Assembly (NCBI RefSeq): GCF_003261055.1
Contig: NZ_CP030073.1
Span: 7,874,001-7,938,000 of the forward strand
Direction of reading: 5' to 3'
Length of the DNA: 64,000 nucleotides
Origin: Streptomyces cadmiisoli
GTDB lineage: Bacteria > Actinomycetota > Actinomycetes > Streptomycetales > Streptomycetaceae
The notes under the pieces: model-generated
The model's database searches: none
Told to the model about the DNA's origin: nothing
What the model saw: only the letters and a program-made list of their open reading frames with translations
Translations under genes and position numbers: made by a program
Shown here: piece by piece, positions 1 through 7,824 of the stretch
Position numbering within the stretch: position 1 is the first letter of the stretch
Layout: every line of letters begins with the position of its first letter

Positions 1-84
1 GCTGACCGCACCGCGCCGGCCGCCGGACCCGGCTGCGATAGTGATGCCCCGATCCGAAAGATGTAGTGAACAACCAGGACACAC

Positions 85-1377
85 GTGGACACGAGCGAGA
101 GCAGCCCCGAACCGCAGACCGCGACCCCGGTCGAGGCTGCCCGCGGCGGCTGGCGCCGCTGGGCGATGGACACCCGGCCCCTGCGGCGCCCCGCCTACCG
201 GCGGCTGTGGGGCTCGACCATCGTCACGGCGGTCGGCAGCCAGCTGACCGCGGTGGCCGTGCCCAAGCAGATCTACGACATCACCGGCTCGTCGGCCTGG
301 GTGGGGTACGCGAGCCTCGCCGGCCTGCTGCCGCTGGTGGTGTTCGCGCTGTGGGGCGGCGCGGTCGCCGACAGCATGGACCGCCGCAAGCTGCTGCTGA
401 TCACCAACAGCGGTATCGCCGTCACCTCGGTGCTGTTCTGGCTCCAGGCGCTCGCCGGTCTCGACTCGGTCGCCGTGCTGATGGTCTTGCTCGCCACGCA
501 GCAGGCCTTCTTCGGACTGAACGCGCCCGCCCGCAACGCCTCCATCGCCCGGCTGGTCCCCGAGCACGAACTGGCGGCCGCGAACGCCCTCGGCTCGACC
601 GTGATGCAGACCGGCCTGGTCGCCGGCCCGCTGCTGGCCGGCGCCCTCATCCCGGTCATCGGGCTGCCCGAGCTCTATCTCATCGACGCCCTCGCCCTGT
701 GCTTCGCCGTCTGGGCGGTCCTCAGGCTCCCCGCGCTGCCGCCGCTCACCACGTCGTCGACGCGGCGCGCCGGGCTGCGCGAGATCGCCGCGGGGTTCCG
801 TTACATATCCCTGCACAAGGTCCTGCTGCTGTCCTTCCTCGCCGACATCGTGGCCATGGTCCTGGGCATGCCCCGGGCCCTGTTCCCGCAACTGGCCGCG
901 CAGACCTACGCCCCGTACGGGGAGGGCCTCGCCCTCGGTCTGCTCTTCGCGGCGATCCCGTTCGGCGCCGTGGCGGGCGGCCTGTTCTCGGGCACCTTCT
1001 CCCGGGCCCGCCGGCACGGCTGGATGGTGATCGGCGCCGTGGTCGCCTGGGGTGTCGCGATCACCGGCTTCGGGCTGAGCACCAGTCTGTGGGTCGCGGT
1101 GGCGTTCCTGATCGCCGCCGGTGTCGCCGACATGGTCTCGATGGTGTTCCGCGGCGCGATCCTGCTGTCCGCCGCCACCGACGAGATGCGCGGCCGTATG
1201 CAGGGCGTCTTCACCGTCGTCGTGGCGGGCGGCCCACGGCTCGCCGACGTCCTGCACGGCACCGCGGGCTCCGCCTTCGGCCCGCGTACGGCCGTCGTGT
1301 GGGGAGGACTGCTGGTCGTGGGCGTCATGCTGGCGCTGGCCGCGGCGGTCCCGGACCTGCGCCGGTACCGCGTCTGA
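85..1377 (+). CDS. MFS transporter, MFS_3/EntS-like
   Basis: A 430-residue integral membrane protein of the major facilitator superfamily, probably a drug or small-molecule exporter in the cytoplasmic membrane. About 12 hydrophobic segments are visible. The cytoplasmic loop after TM2 carries the MFS signature (GGAVADSMDRRK, about residues 90-101), typical of the MFS_3 effector/EntS branch. The first ~35 residues are hydrophilic. The GTG at 85 is the longest supported start; an in-frame ATG at 166 (MDTRPLRRP) is the alternative, and neither has a strong ribosome-binding site. The convergent minus-strand neighbour ends 16 bp downstream. The substrate cannot be read from the sequence. Confidence 0.88.
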   Translation: MDTSESSPEPQTATPVEAARGGWRRWAMDTRPLRRPAYRRLWGSTIVTAVGSQLTAVAVPKQIYDITGSSAWVGYASLAGLLPLVVFALWGGAVADSMDRRKLLLITNSGIAVTSVLFWLQALAGLDSVAVLMVLLATQQAFFGLNAPARNASIARLVPEHELAAANALGSTVMQTGLVAGPLLAGALIPVIGLPELYLIDALALCFAVWAVLRLPALPPLTTSSTRRAGLREIAAGFRYISLHKVLLLSFLADIVAMVLGMPRALFPQLAAQTYAPYGEGLALGLLFAAIPFGAVAGGLFSGTFSRARRHGWMVIGAVVAWGVAITGFGLSTSLWVAVAFLIAAGVADMVSMVFRGAILLSAATDEMRGRMQGVFTVVVAGGPRLADVLHGTAGSAFGPRTAVVWGGLLVVGVMLALAAAVPDLRRYRV

Positions 1378-1393
1378 CCGGAAGGCCCCGGAC

Positions 1394-1852
1394 CTACAGA
1401 CCGCCGCCGCGCCGGCGCACCGTGTACTGCTCCATCAGCTGGCCGCGGGTCATCTCCAGCCGGTGGGCGAGGATCTCGGCGACGGTCCGCACCAGCAGCA
1501 TGCCGAGCTGGGGGTCCTCGTCGCACAGCGCGAGCACGGGCTCCGCCTCGAACTCGTAGGCGCGCACGGGGCTGAAGGCCACCGCGCCGAAGTCCCACCG
1601 GTGCGGCGGGAACAGCCAGGACCAGCCCAGGAGATCGCCCGAGCCGAGACTCGCGACGGTCACCCGCTGGACCGACGTGACCTGCTGGTCGAGCGAGACC
1701 GCCCCGGAACGGATGACCCAGAAGCGGTCGGCCGTGCCGCCCGCCTCGAAGATCCGGGTGTCCTCGGCGAAGGACACCTCACGGCCGACTTCCATCAGGC
1801 GCCGGCGCTGCGGAGGGGGAAGGGCGGTCAGCAGTTTCGTCGCTTTGGTCAT
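1394..1852 (-). CDS. Stand-alone cyclic-nucleotide-binding-fold protein (Crp-like, no HTH)
   Basis: A 152-residue cytoplasmic protein. Residues ~5-125 match the CAP/Crp effector-domain beta-roll (FEAGGTADRFWVIRSGAV) followed by a C-helix (EILAHRLEMTRGQL). No winged-helix DNA-binding domain follows, so it is not a complete Crp/Fnr regulator. The usual phosphate-binding cassette (FGE...RxA) is replaced by LLGWSWLFPPHRW, so cAMP binding is doubtful; such proteins may sense a redox or metabolic signal (inference). The start at 1852 has a good GAGGAG site 9 nt upstream. A longer ORF extends to 2071 without a good ribosome site. The upstream leader contains a terminator-like hairpin and several dyads. 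Confidence 0.75.
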   Translation of the reverse strand: MTKATKLLTALPPPQRRRLMEVGREVSFAEDTRIFEAGGTADRFWVIRSGAVSLDQQVTSVQRVTVASLGSGDLLGWSWLFPPHRWDFGAVAFSPVRAYEFEAEPVLALCDEDPQLGMLLVRTVAEILAHRLEMTRGQLMEQYTVRRRGGGL

Positions 1853-1986
1853 GGCGCGGAGCTCCTCGCCGGCGATCGGTCCCGGTGCTGTTCCTATGCC
1901 CATTTCAGCCGCTCGGGGCGCGCCGAGCACCTCGGCGGCTCCGGCACCGGGCGCGCGACGCGGTGGACGACCGCCCGGTGGGCATG

Positions 1987-2023
1987 AAAAAGCCCTGGCT
2001 GGACGGGGGAGGCCAGCCAGGGC
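1987..2023 (-). terminator. Intrinsic terminator or attenuator
   Basis: A perfect 11-bp inverted repeat (1992-2002 with 2013-2023, 10-nt loop) is followed on the minus strand by TTTTT. This is an unusually canonical rho-independent terminator for this GC-rich DNA. It lies downstream of the 73-residue gene at 2241-2462 and about 140 bp upstream of the Crp-like start at 1852, so it either ends the former transcript or attenuates a leader of the latter. Confidence 0.7.
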
Positions 2024-2061
2024 CGTTCGCGGTGATGTGCGGGGGACGCTGCGGTCGACCC

Positions 2062-2140
2062 CGTTCATCACGTATGGATGAACGATAAACCATCACAGGG
2101 TGATCGTTGAACATGAAACCCGGGCAGGTGACCTGTTTCA
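2062..2140. promoter_or_regulatory. Cluster of dyad symmetries (possible operators)
   Basis: A comparatively AT-rich intergenic patch holds several inverted repeats. CGTTCATC (2062-2069) pairs with GATGAACG (2077-2084). ATCAC/GTGAT is centred near 2098. AGGTgACCT (2126-2134) is flanked by TGAAAC (2114-2119) and GTTTCA (2135-2140). The patch lies between a minus-strand small gene and the Crp-like gene, so regulator binding is plausible; the regulator is unknown. Confidence 0.4.
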
Positions 2141-2240
2141 CTTCGGCCCCACCACTCCCGCGAGGGCGCGGCCCGGAGCGGGCCGGCGGCGGGCGGTGGT
2201 GCGCAAGTGCCGTCCCGTACGCCCGCGTCCGAGGCCGAGG

Positions 2241-2462
2241 TCAGCCCACCTCGGCGTGCCGGCCGGGGGTGAGGATCTCGTCCAGCACCTTCAGCACGAC
2301 CTCGTAGGCCAGCCCGCGCGCGGCCGCGTCGCGGGCGGCGTCCGGGTCCTCCGCAGCCAGGGCGGCGCCCCGCGACCGCCACGCGCCCCGCTGCTGCTCC
2401 GCGAAAGCCCTGCCGCGCCGGATGCGCCTCAACAGTTCGTCTGAGTCCACGACATCGGTCAT
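2241..2462 (-). CDS. Small hypothetical protein
   Basis: A 73-residue charged, helical protein that starts MTDVVDSDELLRRIRR. Its Ala/Arg/Asp/Glu-rich composition suggests a small soluble helical hairpin; no signal peptide or membrane segment is visible. The start has GGAGGAC just upstream, and third-position GC is high, which supports coding. I recognise no family. It is divergent from the ATPase/sigma-factor pair, so the 2463-2646 gap would hold both promoters, and the terminator at 1987-2023 would end its transcript. Confidence 0.55.
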   Translation of the reverse strand: MTDVVDSDELLRRIRRGRAFAEQQRGAWRSRGAALAAEDPDAARDAAARGLAYEVVLKVLDEILTPGRHAEVG

Positions 2463-2646
2463 GTCCTCCGCCTACCCCCGTGGTCCGGATCGATGACCAG
2501 AATCCGGGACCCATGAGGTGCGCCCGGGGTGTTTGGCGGGTCCATCCGGGGTCAGCCGAACAGTGCGGGCGAAGCGGGCGAACGTACCCCGTTTCCATGT
2601 GACTCAGGAGTTCTTCTCGACCATTCGATCCAACAGGGAGGGAAAA

Positions 2647-3090
2647 GTGAGTGCGCAGCACTGGACCGAGCCCACCGGCGAACCGACCGGCCAGGGTCCC
2701 CCCGCGCCGGGCGGGATGTCTCGCCCCGCCGACGTCCGCCGGGCCGTCCGGCACGCGGTCGTGAGCCGCTGCCGGACCACCGGCACACCCTGTGACGAGG
2801 AGGTGCTCGCGGACGCGCTGCTCGTCGCGTCGGAGCTGACCTCCAACGCCATCCTGCACGGCGGCGGCATCACGGACGTCGACGTGGACGTGGACGGCCG
2901 CGGCGTGCGGGTCTCGGTCAGCGATCGCAGCGAACGGCTGCCCGTCGTCGCGGCCGGGGCCGACGCGCAGGAGCGATTCCGTCCCGGCGGCCGAGGCTGG
3001 CCCATCGTGTGCCGGCTGGCCCGGGACGTCATGGTGGCCGGGCTGCCGTCGGGCGGCAAGCGCATCACCGCCGTCGTGCCGCTGTGCTGA
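2647..3090 (+). CDS. RsbW-like ATP-binding protein (candidate anti-sigma factor)
   Basis: A 147-residue HATPase_c-fold protein. The N-box (ELTSNAILHGG, about residues 63-73) and a later G-box (GGRGWPIV) match the GHKL ATPase of RsbW/SpoIIAB-type serine kinases and Streptomyces relatives. The position 183 bp upstream of a SigB-family sigma gene on the same strand suggests an anti-sigma kinase for that sigma factor (inference from context). The GTG at 2647 is chosen because GGGAGGGAAAA precedes it; the open frame runs further upstream without a comparable site. Many Streptomyces proteins of this class regulate other processes, so the partner is unproven. Confidence 0.8.
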   Translation: MSAQHWTEPTGEPTGQGPPAPGGMSRPADVRRAVRHAVVSRCRTTGTPCDEEVLADALLVASELTSNAILHGGGITDVDVDVDGRGVRVSVSDRSERLPVVAAGADAQERFRPGGRGWPIVCRLARDVMVAGLPSGGKRITAVVPLC

Positions 3091-3110
3091 ACGGCGTCGG
3101 CACGGCGGGT

Positions 3111-3190
3111 GTTTGCCGCCCAGGCGCCGGGGCAGGCGCACTTTCGTGCTTCGGACCGGAGGCGCGCCCGTGGGGAGCGGTACGCGCTCC
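3111..3190 (+). promoter_or_regulatory. SigB-type promoter and conserved leader box of sigma gene 1
   Basis: GTTT (3111-3114), a 14-nt spacer and GGGGCA (3129-3134) resemble the Streptomyces SigB-family promoter pattern (GNNT-N14/16-GGGTA). Eleven nucleotides later is GTGCTTCGGACCGGAGGC (3146-3163). The same layout, with 17 of 18 bases of the box identical, precedes the second sigma gene on the minus strand (23969-24021). A hairpin GGAGCG/CGCTCC follows at 3174-3190. The box starts 128 nt before the ATG at 3274. Confidence 0.6.
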
Positions 3191-3273
3191 GGGGTCTCCG
3201 GGATTCCGGACCGCCACCCTTCCCGCGGAAGTCCCCTGAAGTCCCTCAGAAGACCGTTCAGGAGCGAATCCGC

Positions 3274-4128
3274 ATGCTGATCGACATGTCGACAAGCCGT
3301 CACGGAACCTCCGACCGCTCCGCCGCGAGCCGGCGTCGGCGCCGGCGCCATGACGACGCTCCCGACACCGCCCGCCTGTTCACCCGTCTGCACGGCCTGG
3401 AGGAAGGCCCCGAGCGGGACGCCGTGCGGGACGAACTCGTCACCGTCTGGCTGCCGATGGCCCATCGCATCGCGGGCCGGTTCCGCGACCGCGGCGAGTC
3501 CCTGGAGGATCTGCGCCAGGTCGCGGCGCTCGGCCTGGTCAAGGCCATCGACCGCTACGACCCCGACCGGGGCGCCTTCGAGAGTTACGCGGTTCCCACC
3601 GTCACCGGTGAGGTCAAGCGGCACTTCCGGGACCGGATGTGGGCGCTGCGCGTGCCCCGCCGGGTCCAGGAACTGCGCAACAAGGTGCGGGTCGCCCGCC
3701 GGGAGCTGACCCAGAGCCCTGGTGCGCCCGAGCCGTCGGTCGCCGACATCGCGGCCCACACCGGCCTGACCGAGGACGAGGTCACCGCGGGGATGGAAGC
3801 GCTGGAGAGCTTCAGCACCCTCTCGCTCGACGCCGAACTCTCCACCGAGGACGGCTACAGCCTGGCCGACACCCTCGGCGCGCCGGACGCCTCCTTCGAC
3901 GTCGTGGTCGACCGCGAGTCGGCCAAGGCGAGCCTGCGCAACCTGCCGGAGCGCGAACGCGCCATCCTCTACATGCGCTTCTTCGAGGACATGACGCAGA
4001 GCCGGATCGCCGACCTGCTGGGCATCTCCCAGATGCACGTCTCCCGCCTGATCAGCCGCAGTTGCGCCCGGGTGCGGGACGAGGCCATGGGACGGCGCGG
4101 CGCGCGCCGCGGCGACACCGCGGCCTGA
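3274..4128 (+). CDS. RNA polymerase sigma factor, SigB/SigF/SigG family
   Basis: A 284-residue group 3 sigma factor. Region 2 includes ESLEDLRQVAALGLVKAIDRYDPDRGAFESYAV-type core-binding and -10 recognition sequence. Region 3 follows (VPRRVQELRNKVR, then a helical LTEDEVTAGMEALES stretch). Region 4 holds a clear HTH (MTQSRIADLLGISQMHVSRL) near the C-terminus. Stress or differentiation promoters of the GTTT/GGGTA type are the expected targets. The ATG at 3274 follows CAGGAG; the open frame begins earlier at 3109 but lies in the leader. By position and sequence it may match S. coelicolor SigM (from memory). The 5' region suggests autoregulation or cross-regulation with sigma gene 2. Confidence 0.93.
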   Translation: MLIDMSTSRHGTSDRSAASRRRRRRHDDAPDTARLFTRLHGLEEGPERDAVRDELVTVWLPMAHRIAGRFRDRGESLEDLRQVAALGLVKAIDRYDPDRGAFESYAVPTVTGEVKRHFRDRMWALRVPRRVQELRNKVRVARRELTQSPGAPEPSVADIAAHTGLTEDEVTAGMEALESFSTLSLDAELSTEDGYSLADTLGAPDASFDVVVDRESAKASLRNLPERERAILYMRFFEDMTQSRIADLLGISQMHVSRLISRSCARVRDEAMGRRGARRGDTAA

Positions 4129-4131
4129 CCC

Positions 4132-4216
4132 GGCGCCACGTCGGGTGGCGCCACGTCGGCCGGGGCCGCGCCCGCTGCGGGTGGCGCCACGTCGGCCGGG
4201 GCCGCGCCCGCTGCGG
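4132..4216. repeat. 36-bp tandem repeat (two full copies plus partial)
   Basis: Two exact, contiguous 36-bp units lie at 4145-4180 and 4181-4216. A 13-base partial copy precedes them (from 4132) and the first bases of a third follow. Each unit contains the palindrome GGCGCC. They fill the gap between the convergent sigma and NADH dehydrogenase genes. Copies are back to back without spacers. Confidence 0.85.
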
Positions 4217-4248
4217 GTGGCCCCGGCGGGCGCGGCCCCGGCGCTGTC

Positions 4249-5613
4249 TCACCCGGCCCGGCCCGTCCCGTCGACGTGGGCCCGCACCTGCTCGGGCGTC
4301 AGATACGCGTCGGTGTACTCGAAGTTCTTCAGCTTGGCGGCGCGGCGGGCCTGGAAGCCGGTGCGGACGAAGTCGTCGCCGGCCACCGCGTTGAGCAGCC
4401 AGTTGGTCATGACCCGGGTCTTGGCGACATTGGTGCGCAGCGCCGACCAGTGGTAGCCGCGGGCCACGGCCTGGGCGGGCAGCCCGCGCAGTTCGACCCC
4501 GAGCGGCTTGGAGACCGCGTCGCGCCCGCCGAGATCGACGACGAGCCCGAGGTCCTTGTGCACATAGGGCTTCAGAGGCTGGGCGCGCAGCGTCGCGATG
4601 ACGTTGTCGGCGACCTTCTTGCCCTGCCGCATGGCGTGCTGGGCGGTGGGCGGGCAGACCGCGCCCTCCTCGCCCTCGGCCAGATCGGGTACCGCGGCGG
4701 CGTCACCGAGCGCGAACACGCCGTCGTGCCCCGGCAGCGTCATCTCGGCGTTCACCGCGAGCCGCCCTCGCACCGTCTCCGCGCCCAGCGTGGCGATCAG
4801 CGGGCTCGCCACCACGCCCGCCGTCCAGATCAGGGTGCGGGTGGGCACGACCCGGCCGTCGGTGAAGGTCACCTCCTCGGGGCCCGCCTTGGCGATGGAG
4901 ACGCCCAGGGAGACCTCCACTCCGCGCCGGCGCAGGATCTCCTGCGCGCTGAGGCCGAGCTTCTCGCCCAGTTCCGGCATCAGCCTAGGCGCGATGTCGA
5001 TCAGGTGCCACTTGATCAGGCCCGGATCGATCCGGGGATACCGCCTGACGGCGCAGCTGGTCAGACGCTGCAGACAGGCCGCCGTCTCGGTGCCCGCGTA
5101 ACCGCCGCCGACGACCACGAACTGGAGGCGGGAGGCGCGCTCGGCGGGGTCGTGGCTGGCGTCGGCGAGGTCCAGCTGCGAGATGACGTGATCACGGACG
5201 TAGGCCGCCTCGGCGAGCGACTTCATGCCGAAGGCGTTGTCCAGGAGCCCGGGGATGTCGAAGGTGCGGGTGACGCTTCCGGGCGCCAGCACGATGTAGT
5301 CGTACGGCTCGTCGACGATCTCGTCCGTGATGGTGCGGATCACGCACACCTTGGCCTTCAGGTCCACGCCGATCGCTCCGCCCGGGATGATCCGCGTGCG
5401 GTACTTGCTGCTGCGGCGCAGTGACACGGCGATGGACTGCGGTGTCAGCACACCGGAGGCGACCTGGGGCAGCAGCGGCAGATAGAGCTGGTAGGCGAAC
5501 GGCGTCACCAGGGTGACGGTGGCCTCCTCGGGGGAGAGCCGGCGTTCCAGACGCCGTACGCACTCCACCCCCGCGAAGCCCGCGCCCACCACCAGGATCC
5601 TGGGTCGTGTCAC
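4249..5613 (-). CDS. ndh: Type II NADH dehydrogenase (NAD(P)/FAD-dependent oxidoreductase)
   Basis: A 454-residue flavoprotein of the NDH-2 family, which passes electrons from NADH to menaquinone at the cytoplasmic face of the membrane without pumping protons. The FAD-binding dinucleotide fold is at the N-terminus (VVGAGFAGVECVRRLE) and a second NAD-binding fold lies mid-protein (VVVGGGYAGTETAACL). ATP-grasp or thioredoxin-reductase CxxC motifs are absent, which favours NDH-2. The C-terminal region carries amphipathic helices as expected for membrane attachment. The GTG at 5613 is preferred because GGAAGGGAAG precedes it; the open frame extends to 5760. Streptomyces carry several ndh paralogues, so the physiological role of this one is open. 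Confidence 0.87.
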   Translation of the reverse strand: MTRPRILVVGAGFAGVECVRRLERRLSPEEATVTLVTPFAYQLYLPLLPQVASGVLTPQSIAVSLRRSSKYRTRIIPGGAIGVDLKAKVCVIRTITDEIVDEPYDYIVLAPGSVTRTFDIPGLLDNAFGMKSLAEAAYVRDHVISQLDLADASHDPAERASRLQFVVVGGGYAGTETAACLQRLTSCAVRRYPRIDPGLIKWHLIDIAPRLMPELGEKLGLSAQEILRRRGVEVSLGVSIAKAGPEEVTFTDGRVVPTRTLIWTAGVVASPLIATLGAETVRGRLAVNAEMTLPGHDGVFALGDAAAVPDLAEGEEGAVCPPTAQHAMRQGKKVADNVIATLRAQPLKPYVHKDLGLVVDLGGRDAVSKPLGVELRGLPAQAVARGYHWSALRTNVAKTRVMTNWLLNAVAGDDFVRTGFQARRAAKLKNFEYTDAYLTPEQVRAHVDGTGRAG

Positions 5614-5760
5614 GATGTTCTTCCCTTCCGCGGTTCCGGGCGGTTCGATCCCGACGCCATGCGCGTGCCCGTTGATCGCGGCTTCGCACCTCATCGATCC
5701 CATCGCGCCCGGAGCCGCCGCGCCAGTCGGGCACGGCAGGCAGCTGTACGGCCGGAGCAC

Positions 5761-5952
5761 CAGGATGCACGCACGGGCCGTGAAACGCGCCGGAGGGAAG
5801 TGAACGAGCCGGTGCGCACGATGCCTTGACGGGGCAATGGTCCAGTCCTACGGTCTGGCAGTGTTCATCCTTGGAGTCATCGTTCACGTACATGACCAGT
5901 GCGTGATGGTGCCCGACCCCCCACCCCTCTGAGGAGGCAGGATGCACGCACG
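5761..5952 (+). repeat. 15-bp direct repeat duplicating a start-codon region
   Basis: CAGGATGCACGCACG occurs at 5761-5775 and again at 5938-5952, where it holds the real start codon of the secreted protein. The upstream copy opens a 13-codon frame (MHARAVKRAGGK then TGA) preceded by GGAG. The 328-bp divergent interval 5614-5941 otherwise holds the promoter candidate at 5826-5854; I see no further gene in it. Confidence 0.6.
5826..5854 (+). promoter_or_regulatory. Housekeeping-type promoter for secreted protein gene
   Basis: TTGACG (5826-5831), a 17-nt spacer and TACGGT (5849-5854) fit the vegetative sigma (HrdB-like) consensus well. It would give a leader of about 80 nt before the ATG at 5942. 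The overlapping GGTCCAGTCC / GGTCTGG half-similar motifs could serve as operator sequences. Confidence 0.55.
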
Positions 5953-6544
5953 CCTGCGCACACTTGTCGTGACCACGGCGGTCTGCGGCTCGTCGCTGCT
6001 CGCCGCCCCGCACGCCCTCGCCGAAGTGGAGCCCGGCGGCTGGCAGTCGGTCTCGCCCACCCACACCGTCCAGGAGCGCGGCTGCGGACAGGTCGACGGC
6101 CTGACGTTCCGGCTCACCTGCTCGACCGCGAGCGGAGACCAGCGAGCCGAACGCCGCTACGCCACCTACACCGGAGGGACCCGCCAGTTCGAGGGCTCCT
6201 TCCGCGTCACGAGCCTCAGCGGCACCCGGATCAGCCTGAAGCAGACGTTCCACGAATCGGGCTCCGGACCGTACTTCATGCTCGCCGTCGAGCGCGGCGG
6301 CAGGCTGTACGCCGTGCACGGCGGCGCCACCCTGTCCACCGCGGGGACCGTCGGGGCGACCGTGCGCGTGAACACGGTTCACGAGGTCGGCCGGGAGCAC
6401 CGCACGTACATCAACGGCTCGCTCAAGCACACCTACGCCAGCCCCGGCGGCAGCTTCTACGACAAGTTCGGCGCCTACCGCACCAACAGCGGCAGCGGTC
6501 CGGCCACCGTCGAGTGGAGCGGCATCCGCTTCTGGCGCAAGTAG
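5942..6544 (+). CDS. Secreted protein of unknown function
   Basis: A 200-residue exported protein. A Sec signal peptide is clear: positive n-region, hydrophobic core (LVVTTAVCGSSLLAA), and likely cleavage after HALA at about residue 27. The mature part is rich in beta-strand-like Thr/Gly/Ser segments and reads like a concanavalin-like jelly-roll sheet (VEWSGIRFWRK at the end), as in polysaccharide-lyase or lectin folds; this is inference. A strong GAGGAGG site precedes the ATG. The lipoprotein gene follows 10 bp later, so the two are probably one operon. Extracellular targeting is well supported, the function is not. Confidence 0.8.
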   Translation: MHARLRTLVVTTAVCGSSLLAAPHALAEVEPGGWQSVSPTHTVQERGCGQVDGLTFRLTCSTASGDQRAERRYATYTGGTRQFEGSFRVTSLSGTRISLKQTFHESGSGPYFMLAVERGGRLYAVHGGATLSTAGTVGATVRVNTVHEVGREHRTYINGSLKHTYASPGGSFYDKFGAYRTNSGSGPATVEWSGIRFWRK

Positions 6545-6554
6545 CGGCCGCGGT

Positions 6555-7271
6555 ATGCCCGCGAGGACGCTTCGCGCAGCGCCGGCAGTGCTGTTCCTGG
6601 CACTGGCACTGCCGGCCTGCTCGGCCACGGCCCCGACGCCGGCCCCGTCGCAGCCGCTGCGGGCCGCGCTCGTCACCCCGACCGACATCGACCTGAACTG
6701 GACGGACGGCCGTCCGGACGTGGCGGGCCATGTCCTGGAGTTCGCCACCGCCGAGACCGGCCCCTACACCCCTCTCCAGTACCTGGCCCGGCACGTGACG
6801 ACGTACCGTCACCCCGACCTCATGCCGCACACGACCTTCGTCTACCGGCTGCGGGCCTACCGCGGCCCCGCCTCCGCACCGGTCCGGGTCGACCTCCCGC
6901 CCGGAAAGCCCACCGCGGCCGACGAGAACTCCCCGCACGACTGGCTGCCGCCGCGGGACCGCCCCGGCCCGCGCGGCGCCCGGCACGCGCTGCGGACCGG
7001 CTCGGCGGCGCCCGGCGAGCTGAGGGCCGTGATCAAGCACGCCAACGGCATCCACTTCACCTGGCGGGACAACTCCTCCGACGAGGACGGCTTCCTGCTG
7101 GAGATCCGCAGGACCGGGGGCGGCGCCTACGAGCCCGTCGCGGTCCTCGACCCGGACGTCGACTCCACCGGGCTGATCACCCTGCCGGACGAGAAGCACG
7201 CGTCGTACCGGGTGCGCGCCCTCGTCCTCGGTGAGCGCTCCCAGGCAGTCCGGCTCACCACCGGGGAGTAG
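6555..7271 (+). CDS. Putative lipoprotein with fibronectin type III-like domains
   Basis: A 238-residue protein with a signal peptide ending in a lipobox-like LPAC (Cys at about residue 22), so likely lipid-anchored on the outer face of the membrane. Two FN3-like modules are visible: residues ~35-110 (DIDLNWTDGRPDVAGHVLEF) and ~155-235 (GIHFTWRDNSSDEDGFLLEI), both with the Trp and Tyr positions typical of FN3. FN3 modules commonly mediate extracellular polymer or protein contacts. It lies 10 bp downstream of another exported protein gene and probably shares its promoter. No enzymatic motif is seen. Confidence 0.75.
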   Translation: MPARTLRAAPAVLFLALALPACSATAPTPAPSQPLRAALVTPTDIDLNWTDGRPDVAGHVLEFATAETGPYTPLQYLARHVTTYRHPDLMPHTTFVYRLRAYRGPASAPVRVDLPPGKPTAADENSPHDWLPPRDRPGPRGARHALRTGSAAPGELRAVIKHANGIHFTWRDNSSDEDGFLLEIRRTGGGAYEPVAVLDPDVDSTGLITLPDEKHASYRVRALVLGERSQAVRLTTGE

Positions 7272-7276
7272 CCGCC

Positions 7277-7711
7277 TCACCAGGGCATGAACGCGTGCAC
7301 GTCCTTGCCCTGCTCATCGGTCACCACGCTGACCTGGTCGCACAGGGCCTGCATCAGGTGCCAGCCGATGCCCCCGCCGCCCTGGCTGGGCCGGAACGGC
7401 CGCGGCTCGGGCGCCGTGCTGCTCGTGTCGTGCAGGGTGACATGGACACCGTCGTAGGTGCGGCGTATCCGCAGCCGGAACGGTCCGGGCGCGTACTGCA
7501 CCGCGTTGGCGGCCAGCTCCGTCACCACCAGCAGCACGTCGTGCCAGTGCTCCCGGGAGGCGGGCGGGGAGACCCGCGCCAGGTCGCGCAGATATCTCTC
7601 CGCGACCAGGCGCGCACCCGTGACATCGTGCGGCTCGCCCGCGAACCCGGTCGTGCAGGGCGGGATGCCCTGGGCGGGCAGTGTGTCGTCCCAACGCGGC
7701 TCGGTTGCCAT
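7277..7711 (-). CDS. HATPase-domain regulatory protein (RsbW-like)
   Basis: A 144-residue single-domain GHKL ATPase. The N-box is VVTELAANAVQYAPGP (about residues 60-75) and the G-box region is SQGGGGIGWHLMQALCDQ. Streptomyces have many such proteins, which act as anti-sigma or anti-anti-sigma kinases or as fast sensors; the partner here is unknown. The ATG at 7711 follows GGAAGGGCGAC and fits better than the longer frame to 7885. It converges on the lipoprotein gene with a 5-bp gap and lies downstream of the acyl-CoA synthetase on the same strand. Confidence 0.75.
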   Translation of the reverse strand: MATEPRWDDTLPAQGIPPCTTGFAGEPHDVTGARLVAERYLRDLARVSPPASREHWHDVLLVVTELAANAVQYAPGPFRLRIRRTYDGVHVTLHDTSSTAPEPRPFRPSQGGGGIGWHLMQALCDQVSVVTDEQGKDVHAFMPW

Positions 7712-7824
7712 GTCGCCCTTCCAGCCCTTCCTCTTACAGGGCTGTCCCCGTCTCTCAGTGTCCTCACTTGTGTGGGTTCCCGGGCGCGCCGAGGCTACGC
7801 GTCCGACGGCCGGCCGGTCGGCGG

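Noticed and set aside
2068..4038. A 656-codon minus-strand frame
   Set aside because: It is antisense to the RsbW-like ATPase and sigma genes; no domain and no ribosome site.
4145..4216. Possible CRISPR array
   Set aside because: The two 36-bp repeats are contiguous with no spacers, and no cas genes are present.
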